Shown here: positions 18,782 through 28,220 of the stretch, piece after piece
Numbering within the stretch: position 1 is the stretch's first letter
Layout of the letters: each line of letters begins with the position of its first letter
Source of the DNA: Haloimpatiens sp. FM7315
Lineage (GTDB): Bacteria > Bacillota > Clostridia > Clostridiales > Clostridiaceae
Assembly: GCA_041861885.1 (NCBI GenBank)
Contig: JBGVUE010000001.1
Span: forward strand, 608,001 to 672,000
DNA: 64,000 bases
Reading direction: 5' to 3'
Notes under the pieces: generated by a model
The model's input: only the letters and a program-made list of their open reading frames with translations
What the model was told of the DNA's origin: nothing
Database searches by the model: none
Translations under genes and position numbers: made by a program

Positions 18782-19699
18782 ATGATAAAAAAAATATCAA
18801 CAATTTTAGCGGTATTACTATGTTTTTCTTTTTTAGGTGGATGTGGTAAATCAGAAAGTGAAAAATCTAAATCAAAAGGTGAAATAACAATAGGCTCTAA
18901 GACTTTTACAGAGAGTTTAGTTTTAGGAAATATTATGGTTAAGTATCTAAAAAGTCTAGGATATACTGTAAACGATGAAACTGGCCTTGGAGAAACTGCT
19001 ATTATAAGAAAGGCTATTACTTCAGGTGAGGTTGATGGATATTATGAATATACAGGAACTGGTCTTATGCAGTTTATGAAGCATGATCCTGTATATGACG
19101 CTAAGAAATGTTATGAACTTATAAGCAAATGGGATAAAGATAATGGTATAACATGGTTACCTTATTCTAAAGCTAATAACACTTATGTAATGGTTGTTAC
19201 AAAGGAACTTGCAAAAAAATATAACCTTAAAAATGTAAGTGATCTTGCAAAAGCATACAATGAAGGAAATGATATTACTTTAGTAACAGCTGCAGAGTCT
19301 TATGAAAGACCAGATATGATGCCAAGACTTATGAGCGTTTATGGATTTAATGTACCTGTTAAAAATAGATTAAATGTGGAATTAGGATTATTTTATGAAG
19401 CTTTAAAAAATGGTAAAGCTGATGTTGCTACAGGTTTTGCAACAGATGGAAACATTAAAAAAGATGGTTATGTTGCTCTTGAAGATGATAAAAATGCCTT
19501 TGCTGTATACAGCATAACTCCAGTTTTTAGAACAGAAATATTAGAAAAATATCCAGATATTAAAGAGGAAATATCAAAATTGACTAAGTTACTTAACGAT
19601 GAAGTTGTTATGGATTTAAATTCTAAAGTGGATATTGATAAACAATCTGTAGAGAAAGTTGCAGATGAATTTTTAAAAGCAAACAAATTAACAAAATAA
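18782..19699 (+). CDS. Quaternary amine-binding lipoprotein (OpuCC-like)
   Basis: 305-aa substrate-binding lipoprotein. Signal peptide with lipobox LGGC (Cys at about residue 21), a KS-rich linker, then an OpuAC-type domain beginning EITIGSKTFTESLVLGNI and containing DGYYEYTGTGLMQF. Ligands of this family are betaine, choline, carnitine or proline betaine; the exact one cannot be read here. It ends the operon DUF169-permease-ATPase-permease-SBP, closed by a REPIN acting as terminator. Confidence 0.9.
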   Translation: MIKKISTILAVLLCFSFLGGCGKSESEKSKSKGEITIGSKTFTESLVLGNIMVKYLKSLGYTVNDETGLGETAIIRKAITSGEVDGYYEYTGTGLMQFMKHDPVYDAKKCYELISKWDKDNGITWLPYSKANNTYVMVVTKELAKKYNLKNVSDLAKAYNEGNDITLVTAAESYERPDMMPRLMSVYGFNVPVKNRLNVELGLFYEALKNGKADVATGFATDGNIKKDGYVALEDDKNAFAVYSITPVFRTEILEKYPDIKEEISKLTKLLNDEVVMDLNSKVDIDKQSVEKVADEFLKANKLTK

Positions 19700-19705
19700 A
19701 AGACA

Positions 19706-19770
19706 AGCTAGGGACGGTTAACAACTTTTTTATATATGTCAAAAAGTTGTTAACCGTCCCTAGCTTTTTT
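19706..19770 (+). terminator. REPIN copy 4 serving as operon terminator
   Basis: The inverted GGGACGGTTAACAACTTTTT pair (19710-19761) is extended by AGCT on both sides and followed by TTTTTT, so the RNA would be a 25-bp hairpin plus U-run. It lies 7 nt after the opuC-type operon stop codon. Sequence otherwise as REPIN copy 3. Confidence 0.88.
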
Positions 19771-19779
19771 AAAAAATTC

Positions 19780-19808
19780 TTGACAAGTCTTAAAATAAAT
19801 TATATTAT
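19780..19808 (+). promoter_or_regulatory. Sigma-A promoter of the T-box/brnQ transcript
   Basis: TTGACA (19780-19785), 17-nt spacer, TATTAT (19803-19808), immediately after the REPIN terminator. Confidence 0.75.
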
Positions 19809-19830
19809 ATTAAACATAAATCAAAACAAA

Positions 19831-20107
19831 TTCGATGAAGAGAAGAAGTATGTAATATTTTGTCCCAAAGAGAGTTGGTGTACTGCTGAAAGCCAATGTT
19901 CAAAATATAACTGAAAATCACCTCTGAGAAGCAAGGCTGAACTATAGTAAGCTTTGACGGAATTTCTTACCGTTAAAAGAGAATCGTATTGATGGATACG
20001 TAACTAAGTGCTGTAAAATGGTTTTATTATAAAATAGGATTGTTTTATAGAATTAGGGTGGTAACGCGGAATTATACCCGTCCCTTATATTTAAGGGACG
20101 GTTTTTT
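19831..20107 (+). promoter_or_regulatory. T-box riboswitch upstream of brnQ
   Basis: A long leader with the T-box core AGGGTGGTAACGCGG (20055-20069), which pairs with the uncharged tRNA end, followed by a terminator: CCGTCCCTTA pairs with TAAGGGACGG, then TTTTTT (20078-20107). Stem I contains an AGAGAGTTGG segment. The likely specifier is ATC (19917-19919, Ile), followed by A; this reading is by position and moderately certain. Control of a branched-chain amino acid carrier by tRNA-Ile fits. Confidence 0.92.
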
Positions 20108-20215
20108 GTTGTCTAAAAATAAAATTTTTGCTATTTTAGCAGAGATTTATTTATAAGATTTTTATAATTCTTCTAGTATTAATTATTGCAAGAAACTTGA
20201 AGGGGGGCAATTTAT

Positions 20216-20248
20216 ATGAGCATAGAAGAGGACATTAGAAACTATTGA
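20216..20248 (+). CDS. Possible 10-aa leader peptide (MSIEEDIRNY)
   Basis: ATG 20216 has a very strong GAAGGGGGG ribosome site and a 10-codon frame ending 30 nt before brnQ. It lies after the T-box terminator. It may be a remnant or a translational-coupling leader; codons include two ATA/ATT Ile. Confidence 0.3.
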   Translation: MSIEEDIRNY

Positions 20249-20278
20249 AAATATATTTAATCCAAGGAGGAATTTAAG

Positions 20279-21612
20279 ATGAAAGATTTACGTAAGAAGG
20301 ATTTATTATTAATAGGTTTAATGCTTTTCTCATTGTTTTTTGGGGCTGGAAATTTAATATTTCCACCATTTTTAGGACAATCAGCAGGTGGAGCTACATG
20401 GAAAGCCTTGGGGGCGTTTTTCATAACAGCAGTTGGTTTTCCGGTTTTGGGAGTAGTTGCAGTTGCAAAATCTTCTGGACTTAATAATTTAGCAAGAAGG
20501 GTCAATCCTACTTTTGCCGCAGTATTTACTGTTTTAATTTATTTATCAATAGGACCTTGCCTTGGAATTCCAAGAGCAGGAAGTTTACCTTTTGAAATGG
20601 CAGTCGCTCCATATTTACAAGGGGGATATCAAAAACTTTAGCTTTATTTTTATATACTTTAGTATTTTTCATGATAGCATATTGGCTTTCATTATCACCA
20701 AACAAATTAGTTGATCGTTTAGGAAAATTTTTAACTCCATCTTTATTAGTATTAATTTTAGTTATGTTTTTAGGATCTTTTTTTAAACCTTTAGGAAATT
20801 ATGGATTAGCTACTGGGGGGTACGTAAAGTCATCTTTCGTTAAAGGATTTTTAGAAGGATATTTAACTATGGATACTATAGCTGCTTTAAACTTTGGGAT
20901 TGTTATAGCTATGGCAATAAAATCAAAAGGTGTTACTGAAGAAAAGAGGGTAATTTCAACATCTATAAAAGCTGGTTTAATTGCAGGAACTTTATTGATT
21001 GTTATATATTCAATGCTTGCTCATTTAGGCGCCTCTAGTGGGGGAAGATTTGGTGCTACTAAAAATGGAGCTGAAACTCTTACAAATGTAACTACTTATA
21101 TTTTTGGAAATTACGGTGCAATATTGCTGGCAGTAATATTTACACTAGCTTGTTTGACAACTTCTGTTGGTCTTATAACTTCTTGTAGTAAATATTTCTG
21201 TACAATTTCTAAAAAAATAACTTATAAAACTTGGACTAGAATATTATCAGTTTCTAGTATGTGCCTTGCAAACATGGGACTTACTAAAATTCTTGCAGTG
21301 TCTGTGCCTGTGTTGAATGCAATTTATCCAATAGCTATAATGCTTATAGTGTTAGCAGTTTTAGACAATGTATTTAAGGGGGAATCAGTTGTTTATAAAT
21401 GCACTATTTTATTTACTGGAGTTGTAAGTGTGGTTTATGCTTTAAGTCAGGCTGGAATTGGATTAGGTGTAGTTAACAAAGTATTTAGTAAATTACCTCT
21501 ATACAGTGAGGGTCTTGGTTGGCTACTCCCTGCGGTATTGGGAATGGCTTTAGGCCTTGCTATTATGTGCAAGAATGTAGTTTTAGCACCTAAAGAAGTA
21601 TTGGATAACTAG
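20279..21612 (+). pseudogene. brnQ: Branched-chain amino acid carrier BrnQ, frameshifted
   Basis: LIVCS-family cation-coupled carrier for Leu, Ile and Val; about 12 helices, about 444 aa when repaired. The start FGAGNLIFPPFLGQSAG is the family signature. The frame breaks at the A-run 20631-20635; one more A gives GGYQKTLALFLYTLVFFM. The rest is intact to PKEVLDN. Start ATG follows AAGGAGG. Regulated by the upstream T-box. If the break is real the cell has lost this carrier; if it is a run-length error the gene is functional. Confidence 0.88.
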
Positions 21613-21618
21613 TATAAA

Positions 21619-21702
21619 TTAACAGGAGAAGGTTAATAGGAGAAGGTTAATAGGAGAAGGTTAATAGGAGAAGGTTAATAGGAGAAGGTTAATAGGAGAA
21701 AC
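21619..21702 (+). repeat. Six 14-bp tandem repeats (TTAATAGGAGAAGG)
   Basis: Units start at 21619, 21633, 21647, 21661, 21675 and 21689; the first and last differ slightly and four are identical. Each holds an AGGAG sequence. A variable-number repeat is likely. Confidence 0.95.
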
Positions 21703-22008
21703 TTAATTGGATAAATTAAATTTTAAAATACAAGGGTTATGTGTTTTTATAAATTGAGTTTTTAAAAATATAAATTTTACTTTGGGGCATTAAAATATAA
21801 AATTTTGATTTTGGGGCAGGGGCATTGAAAGAAAAAATTTGTATTATAAAAAAAATAAATATATAAACCTTCATTTATAAATATTTTGTATTGGTAAAGT
21901 ATGAGCTTAAATATTAGAATAGAAGAAAGAAAAAGAATTAGATATAATTAAAAACTAAGTCATAACATACTAGTAGTACAGAATATTTATAAGCAGGAGG
22001 AATTGATT
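21703..22008. other. AT-rich intergenic region
   Basis: Apart from two GGGGCA-containing segments near 21785-21828 (TTTGGGGCATTAAAA and a partial copy) and the ribosome site of the next gene, I see nothing. Confidence 0.4.
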
Positions 22009-22497
22009 ATGTTTATGGATAAAGATGCTTTAATGAATTTAGATTTAATAAAAAGAGAAAAAATAATGAGGGCGGAGTTAGGAGAAGAAAAGTGTAAAAT
22101 AATAGATAAGTACAATCTTCATCCTAATAATAGAATATATTGGGTAAGACTCCAAGATAAATATCCAGATCAAGAGTATTTTAGCCATAAATTTGCCAAG
22201 AAAAGTTCTTCTCTAGGCATGATTTTTCATATATACAGGTTATGTTTTGCTAAGACAAAGTATTTTGAAAATAACTGGGAAAACTTTGTTCCCTGTGTAT
22301 ACAATTATAAAAAAGGTTTTGTTGAAACACCTATTTATAATATGGAATTTATAAAGCAAAAAAGTACTGGTATAGTTTTAGATTTACAAGAACTTTCAAA
22401 GATTCATAGATTACAAGAATTTAAAGACCTTTGCAATTATATGGAAAAAAAGCAAGAAGAAGCTTTAAACAAGTGTTATATCCATAAAATAGGATAA
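22009..22497 (+). CDS. Hypothetical protein (about 162 aa)
   Basis: I do not recognise it. Soluble and basic, rich in aromatic residues (RIYWVRLQDKYPDQEYF, YFENNWENFVPCVYNY), with three Cys and no signal peptide or membrane segment. Ends with a helical segment ending KCYIHKIG. ATG 22009 is 8 nt from AGGAGG; TTG 22003 is too close. Surrounded by long spacers, so a single-gene unit, with a terminator at 22583-22626. Confidence 0.55.
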   Translation: MFMDKDALMNLDLIKREKIMRAELGEEKCKIIDKYNLHPNNRIYWVRLQDKYPDQEYFSHKFAKKSSSLGMIFHIYRLCFAKTKYFENNWENFVPCVYNYKKGFVETPIYNMEFIKQKSTGIVLDLQELSKIHRLQEFKDLCNYMEKKQEEALNKCYIHKIG

Positions 22498-22582
22498 ATA
22501 TATTAAGAAAATATATATTGTTTTTGATAATTATAGGGGGCTATAATTAATAGATGGAATTGACTAATTAAATAATGAATTA

Positions 22583-22626
22583 AAAAACTCAGGAAATAAT
22601 AAGTATTATTGCTTTGAGTTTTTTTG
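22583..22626 (+). terminator. Rho-independent terminator
   Basis: AAAAACTCA pairs with TGAGTTTTT around an AATAATAAGTATTATT inner hairpin; seven T follow. Confidence 0.75.
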
Positions 22627-22814
22627 TGTATTTTTTTATTAAATTAGTATAATACTAAAATATAAGGCTATTGTAATTAAAATATAAAATAGGTAAAAAT
22701 ATATTAATTAATAAATTATCAAACAATTAATACAAATTAAGTTCGTTTCATAATGTTAAAATTGTGCTAATATTGTATCAATTGATATAATTCTATAAAA
22801 TTATGGAGGTAAAA

Positions 22815-24156
22815 ATGAAAAACAAAAGAAACATAATAATAAGTATAACTATATTATTAGCAATTACTACAGTGTCTTCCTTGTGGTATTATTTTTCACA
22901 TAACAATAAAAATAATGTAGAAAATAATATAACTACAGGTGAAAAAAAGAAAATAAAAAAAGAAGTATACGAGGTAGAAAAAAGTTCGAACACTAGTGAA
23001 TCTGATGATAATGATGATAATAAAATAGAGGAAATAAAAAAATCAGAAAATAAAAAGGGGTATTTAGGTAAATATAAAATTTATGATGAGGTATTAGCTT
23101 ACGCAAAAGTTACCAATATGGAACTGTATAAAAAATTATATGATGCCATAGATAATATGGAGGACTCTTTTGAAGCTTCTAGTTATTCTATAAACAATGG
23201 ATAATGGGATAATTTGGAGAATGCTCTTTTTAATCGTGTTAATTATGAGCTTTTTTATATTAAAAGCATAGATATAAATAAATCAAATAAAACTGTTAAT
23301 TTCAAATATACGTATCCTAAAGATACAATTAAAGAAATGAAAAGAAAATTTAATGAAAAAGTAAATTACATATTGAGTACAGTTATTAAAAAAGATTATT
23401 CTGATCTTGAAAAAGAACTTGCAATATATAAACGAAAATGCTGAATATAATTATGATAATAACGCCAAAATTGATGAAATAAATGCATATTCTATTATTG
23501 TAAATGGTAAGGGTATTTGTATGGGTTATGCAAGTGCTATGCATTATTTACTGGATAAAGTTGGTGTAGAATGTCAAACTGTAGTGTCCGATGAACCATT
23601 TCATATGTGGCTTATAGTGAAAATTGATGGTAAGTACTATCACGTAGATCCGACTTTTGAAGATACAGTTGGTTTTGGAAGAGAGTTAACTTATTTCAAT
23701 ATAACTGATAAAGAGAGAAATAAAAATGGAAGTTTTAAAAAGTTGTGGTATGGTGGTAATAAAAATTATAAAAAACTAAAATCTCCTGTTTGTAGCGATG
23801 ATAAATATAAATTTTTAAGAGATTGTTCTCAGTTTTATTTAAGAAATAAGATAATTTATTATGTCAACTCAAATGACAACAAGTTGTACAAAGTCATCAT
23901 CAATGGCAAAGGCAGTGAAAAGATATTAGATACTACTGTAAATGAAATGGCTATGTATAAAGATTGGATTTATTACACTAACACAGAAGATAAGAATCGT
24001 ATATATAAAGTCAAAGCCCATGGAACAGGAAATATTAAAGTAGATGATAAGGCAATGGCCTTTAATCTTAGAATAGTAGATAATTATCTAGTTTATAAAG
24101 TAGATTCAGGTGAAGATGCTAGTAATAATAAAGATGAGAAAATTAAATTAAATTAG
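22815..24156 (+). pseudogene. Transglutaminase-like protein with DUF5050-like C-terminus, broken
   Basis: Membrane-anchored (helix about residues 6-28) with an acidic/charged linker, a transglutaminase-like domain (Cys in GKGICMGYASAMHYLL, His in EPFHMWLIVKIDG and Asp in YYHVDPTF), then a DUF5050-like repeat region (KLYKVIINGKGSEKI, RIYKVKAHGTGNIKV). Start ATG 22815, after GGAGG. Two lesions: an in-frame TAA at 23202-23204 with coding continuing in the same frame, and a frame change near 23430 where the expected LAI-Y-INENAEYNYD junction is short of bases. Unlike the other breaks, neither sits in a mononucleotide run, so real decay is more likely here. Confidence 0.7.
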
Positions 24157-24263
24157 GATACAACAGAAATTTACCTTAAAAAATAGCTTTAAAATAGTAT
24201 TATAAGAATAAACCTATAAAGAATGTATATTAAAAAAATAACAACATTAATATATATAAAAAT

Positions 24264-24303
24264 ACCTTAGAAAAGAAGAATGAATTTCTAAGGTGTTTTT
24301 TTG
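24264..24303 (+). terminator. Rho-independent terminator
   Basis: ACCTTAGAAA pairs with TTTCTAAGGT, followed by GTTTTTTT. The remaining spacer to 24559 shows only AT-rich sequence. Confidence 0.8.
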
Positions 24304-24559
24304 CTTTTAAAGAATTAGTTTAAAATAAAAAAATGGAATTTATTTGCTAAATATAGTACAATATAGTATAAATTTAATAAATAAATATAAATATAATTAA
24401 TGTAACGAATATTTTGATATTCTAGTATAAACTCTAGTATTTTTTAGAAATCGAATATAGGGACAAGTTTATAAGTATAAGGGGAAAGATTTCATGACTT
24501 TGGCCTTGTAATAGTAGTTCTAATTAATATTAGTGTATATTGAGGGGGCTCTGTATAGT

Positions 24560-26625
24560 ATGAATGTAAAGGAATTTTATGAAATTGAGAATAAAGTTAT
24601 TTTAGAAGGGTATAAGGAAAGCCTTAAATCCATAGAAAATATGTGTAAAGAAATAAAAACTTATATGGATGGAAATGAGGAAGGCAAGAAAAGCTTAGAA
24701 GAATACAGTTTTTATGAATTTCTAAAACACACTGGCGAATTTCTTATAAAAGTTTCAGACTTAGAGGAAAATTTAAATGAAGAGCATTTTAGTAAAAAGA
24801 GTTTTGAAGAATTAAAGGCTGAAAATAATTCTTTTTATAGTGAAATTATTGGGGATAAATATGAAAAATCTTATGGAAATCCTACTTATACTGTAGGGGT
24901 TTTTGGAGATGAAATCGGAAAGCTTTTATCAGCTTTTTATGCTATGTGCTTAGATGCTATAGAGTATGCATATAAACATAGGGTATTTAATATTTATAAA
25001 ATAAATAGTACATTATTAAAAGTGTATGAAAATATAAAAAATGGGAAGATAACTTCTAGCAACTTAAAGAAGATAATTTTTGATTTTGATGAAGAGTGGA
25101 TGTTTAAAAATCAGTATTATAGAAGGCAAGAAAGAAGTAGTCAAAACTTTACTTTTTATTTAAATACCATTTTAAATGAGGATTTAACTGATCCAAAATA
25201 TCTTTTTAGATTTGGTAAATATATAAGCAGTGTGGAGATTGAAACTGCAAGATTTTTAGCAAAATATCCAAAAGAAAAAATAGAGAAGCTTTCAAAAATA
25301 CAGTAAGTGCTTATATTAGAGGATTTGATGTTGAAAATAAGAAAAGGGGTAACAGAAATAGCGTTGAAATTCTTTATAGGGCAGGACAAGAAATAATTAT
25401 AAAAGAACTAATAAAAGAATTTAAAGCAAAAGGATTTAATTCAACTATATTAAAGATTGAGTCAACAGAACCTAACAAACAATACACTTATGATCATAGG
25501 TTTGATAATGGTTTATATCTTGATGAAGAATATATAAAATTAAGACAAAAGGTTGAAGAAAGAGTATGCAAGGCTTGTGAAAAAGAGTTTAGTGTTCAAG
25601 CAGGTCCAATGGTCTTTGAAAGTTTTGGTGAAATTCCATTTTCACCAGAAAACAAAAAAGAGTCGATTAAGTTAACAAAAGACCAACAAGATTTATCTAG
25701 AAAGTTTATAAATGGTTTAAGACAATTAATAAATAAATATGAGCCTGAAGAAAATACATGCTTTAGTATAATTGCTTTTCCAACTGCAGAAATTGGAGAA
25801 AAATTCAAAGAAATATTTGATGAAGTTTTTGATATAAATATGATGGATAATTCTGTTTATGAAGTAATTCAGCAAAAAATAATTGATGCTCTTGATGAAG
25901 GGGAGTACGTTCATGTAAAAGGAAAGGGCGAAAATAAAACAGATATAAAGGTTAAACTTCAAGAGCTTAAGGATAAGAAAAAAGAAACTAATTTTGTAAA
26001 CTGTGTAGCTGATGTAAATATTCCACTAGGAGAAGTATTTACTTCACCAATGCTTAAAGGTACAAATGGTTTACTACATTTAAGGCACACATATTTAGGT
26101 CTTAAATATACTGATTTATGCCTTACATTTAAAGATGGGTTTGTTTCAGAGTATACTTGTAAAAACTTTGAAAATGAAGAGGATAACAAAACTTATGTAA
26201 AAGAAAATTTAATGCAATTTCATGATACTTTGCCTTTGGGAGAGTTTGCCATAGGTACTAACACTAAGGCTTATGTTATGGCTGAAAAGTATGATATTAT
26301 AGAAAAACTTCCTATTCTTATTATTGAAAAAATGGGCCCACATTTTGCAATAGGTGATACATGTTTTAGTTATGCAGAAGATTTACCAATATATAATATG
26401 TTAGATAATAAAGAAATAACTGCAAGGGAAAATGAGAAAACAGCCCTTAGAAAAAAAGATATGAATAAAGCCTACACAAGTGTTCATACGGATATAACTC
26501 TTCCATATGAGGAGATTGAATTTATATCTGTTGTTTCAAAAAGCGGAAAATATATTGATATTATAAGAGACGGAAGATTTGCATTAGAGGGCACATCAAA
26601 ATTAAATGAAGCCTTCAAAAAATAG
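24560..26625 (+). pseudogene. Large M29-family (aminopeptidase T-like) metallopeptidase, frameshifted
   Basis: Repaired length about 688 aa, longer than the usual about 410-aa AmpT/AmpS. The C-terminal half carries the M29 metal-binding blocks: GEVFTSPMLKGTNG (Glu), LPLGEFAIGTN (Glu), IIEKMGPHFAIGDTCFSY (Glu, His, Tyr) and HTDIT (His, Asp). The N-terminal about 250 residues form an alpha-helical extension I do not recognise. The frame breaks at the T-run 25290-25292; one more T gives KLFKNTVSAYIRGFD. Start ATG 24560 lies after GAGGGGG. The stop TAG overlaps a REP sequence by two bases. Confidence 0.75.
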
Positions 26626-26638
26626 GGACGGTTAAGAA
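26624..26638 (+). repeat. Single REP (AGGGACGGTTAA)
   Basis: Core motif in plus orientation, overlapping the M29 gene's TAG stop. Confidence 0.8.
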
Positions 26639-26660
26639 CTGTTTTAGATCTTGAAAAACT

Positions 26661-26676
26661 GGGGACGGTTAACAAT
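26661..26676 (+). repeat. Single REP (GGGGACGGTTAACAAT)
   Basis: Plus orientation, 37 bp after the previous copy. Confidence 0.85.
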
Positions 26677-26750
26677 TGATTTAAATTAAATGCAGTTACT
26701 CAATTTAGTAAATTAAATAGTTAAATAAAAAATAATATGATGATTATAAA

Positions 26751-26790
26751 AAATAAGAATTAGGTTTTATACCTAATTCTTATTTTGGGT
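26751..26790. terminator. Hairpin, probable terminator
   Basis: AAATAAGAATTAGGT and ACCTAATTCTTATTT form a perfect 15-bp stem with a 5-nt loop, followed by TGGGTTTT. Confidence 0.65.
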
Positions 26791-26801
26791 TTTAGGGTTT
26801 T

Positions 26802-26820
26802 GGGGACGGTTAACAATTAA
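26802..26820 (+). repeat. Single REP (GGGGACGGTTAACAATTAA)
   Basis: Plus orientation. The rest of the spacer, to 27096, is AT-rich and shows nothing else I can name. Confidence 0.85.
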
Positions 26821-27096
26821 TTGCTTTAAGGAAAAATTCAAAAATAAAACCAAATATTTTGGAAAATTTTAAATCTTTTGATTATAGCGTTAAATTAAAA
26901 ATTAAGTGATATAATCTTGGTGATATATAAAATCTCAAATGAAATTAATTATAAGGTTTTTCTAAATTATATAAAAATAATGATATAAAAATATAGTATC
27001 AAGGTTGAAGACATATTTCATAACATTAAAAAGAAAGGAAGTGAGAATTTAGTGTTCTAGTGTGCGGTTGAAGTACACTTTCACTAAAGATTATAA

Positions 27097-28052
27097 ATGG
27101 ATATAAAGCATGTAAAAGGAAAAACATACTGTATTGACACTGGTATGACATATATTCCTTATTATAAAATTAATGAAAAAGATATTATTATGTTGGATAC
27201 AGGTTGGGCCAAAGGGGAAAGAGAGGGCATTAATGAAGTTCTTGAAATGAATGAGTTTAATGTAGTTGGAATTATATGCACTCATTTCCATATTGATCAT
27301 GTAGGAAATTGTGCATATTTAAAAGAAAAATATAATTGCAGTATAGCTATGCCGGCCTATGAAGCTTTGGTTTGTAGCTCTAGCATAAATTTGAAACTTT
27401 ATTATAGTAGTCAAACCCTTACAGATGTAGAGGAACACTATGGTGAGGCAATATTTAAAACAGATATTATGATTTCTTTAGATCAAGAAAAAGTTTCTTT
27501 AAATGGAGAGGATTTTAAGATAGTACATACACCTGGGCACAGTCCTGCACATATATGTGTCATAACTCCTGATGATGTAGCATATGTAGGGGATTCTCTT
27601 ATAAGTTACGAAGTTATGGTTAATGCTAAAATGCCTTACGCATACATACTTTTAGAAGATTTAAAAAGCAAAAAAAGCTATATGATTTAAAGTGCAGTAA
27701 GTATGTAGTTGCACATAAAGGAATGTACGACGATATTACAAAGCTTATAGAAGATAATATATATTTTTATAGGGGAAGAGCTAGAGGAGTATATTCAGTT
27801 ATAAAAGGTTCTATGACTATGGAAGATATATTGAAGGCATCTATTGAAAAATTTAAAATTAGTGTAAAAACAAAATTTAAATACAATTTTATGGAGAGAA
27901 TGTTAAAATCTTACGTAGAGTATTTAAATGAAATAGGAATAATAAAATTAAACATAGAGGATGGCTTTTTAAAATACACAAGAGCTTCTGAAAGTCTAAG
28001 CGGAAAAGTAATAACTAATGGGGAATTAGATGAAGATAAAATAGCAGGTTAG
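27097..28052 (+). pseudogene. MBL-fold metallohydrolase, frameshifted
   Basis: Repaired length about 318 aa. Metallo-beta-lactamase fold with the metal motif THFHIDHVGN, VHTPGHSPAH and VGDSLI, plus a C-terminal helical/winged region. The frame breaks at the A-run 27670-27676; one more A gives KKKLYDLKCSKYVVAHKG. The ATG is preceded by an in-frame TAA and no clear ribosome site, so the start or upstream sequence may also be damaged. Substrate unknown; ends 21 bp before the left REP of the RAYT unit. Confidence 0.75.
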
Positions 28053-28073
28053 TTGCAGAAGTTTAGAAGTTTT

Positions 28074-28092
28074 AGGGACGGTTAACATTTTT
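28074..28092 (+). repeat. Left REP of the RAYT unit
   Basis: AGGGACGGTTAACATTTTT, plus orientation, like the left arm of REPIN copies 1 and 2. Confidence 0.85.
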
Positions 28093-28220
28093 GTTTTCTA
28101 AAATTCTTTATTTTATTTATGAAAATCAAAATTTCATTTCTTGTAAGAACATACATTTGAATAAAAAAATCATTTTGTGACCATAATTAATATAATAAAT
28201 ACAAGAAATGAGGTAATGAT

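Noticed and set aside
20078..20107. AAGGGACGG in the T-box terminator resembles the REP core
   Set aside because: It is the required complement of CCCGTCCC in the T-box terminator and lacks the TTAAC that every REP copy shares, so chance similarity is enough.
21619..21702. Tandem repeats as a CRISPR array
   Set aside because: Units are 14 bp with no unique spacers and no cas genes nearby.
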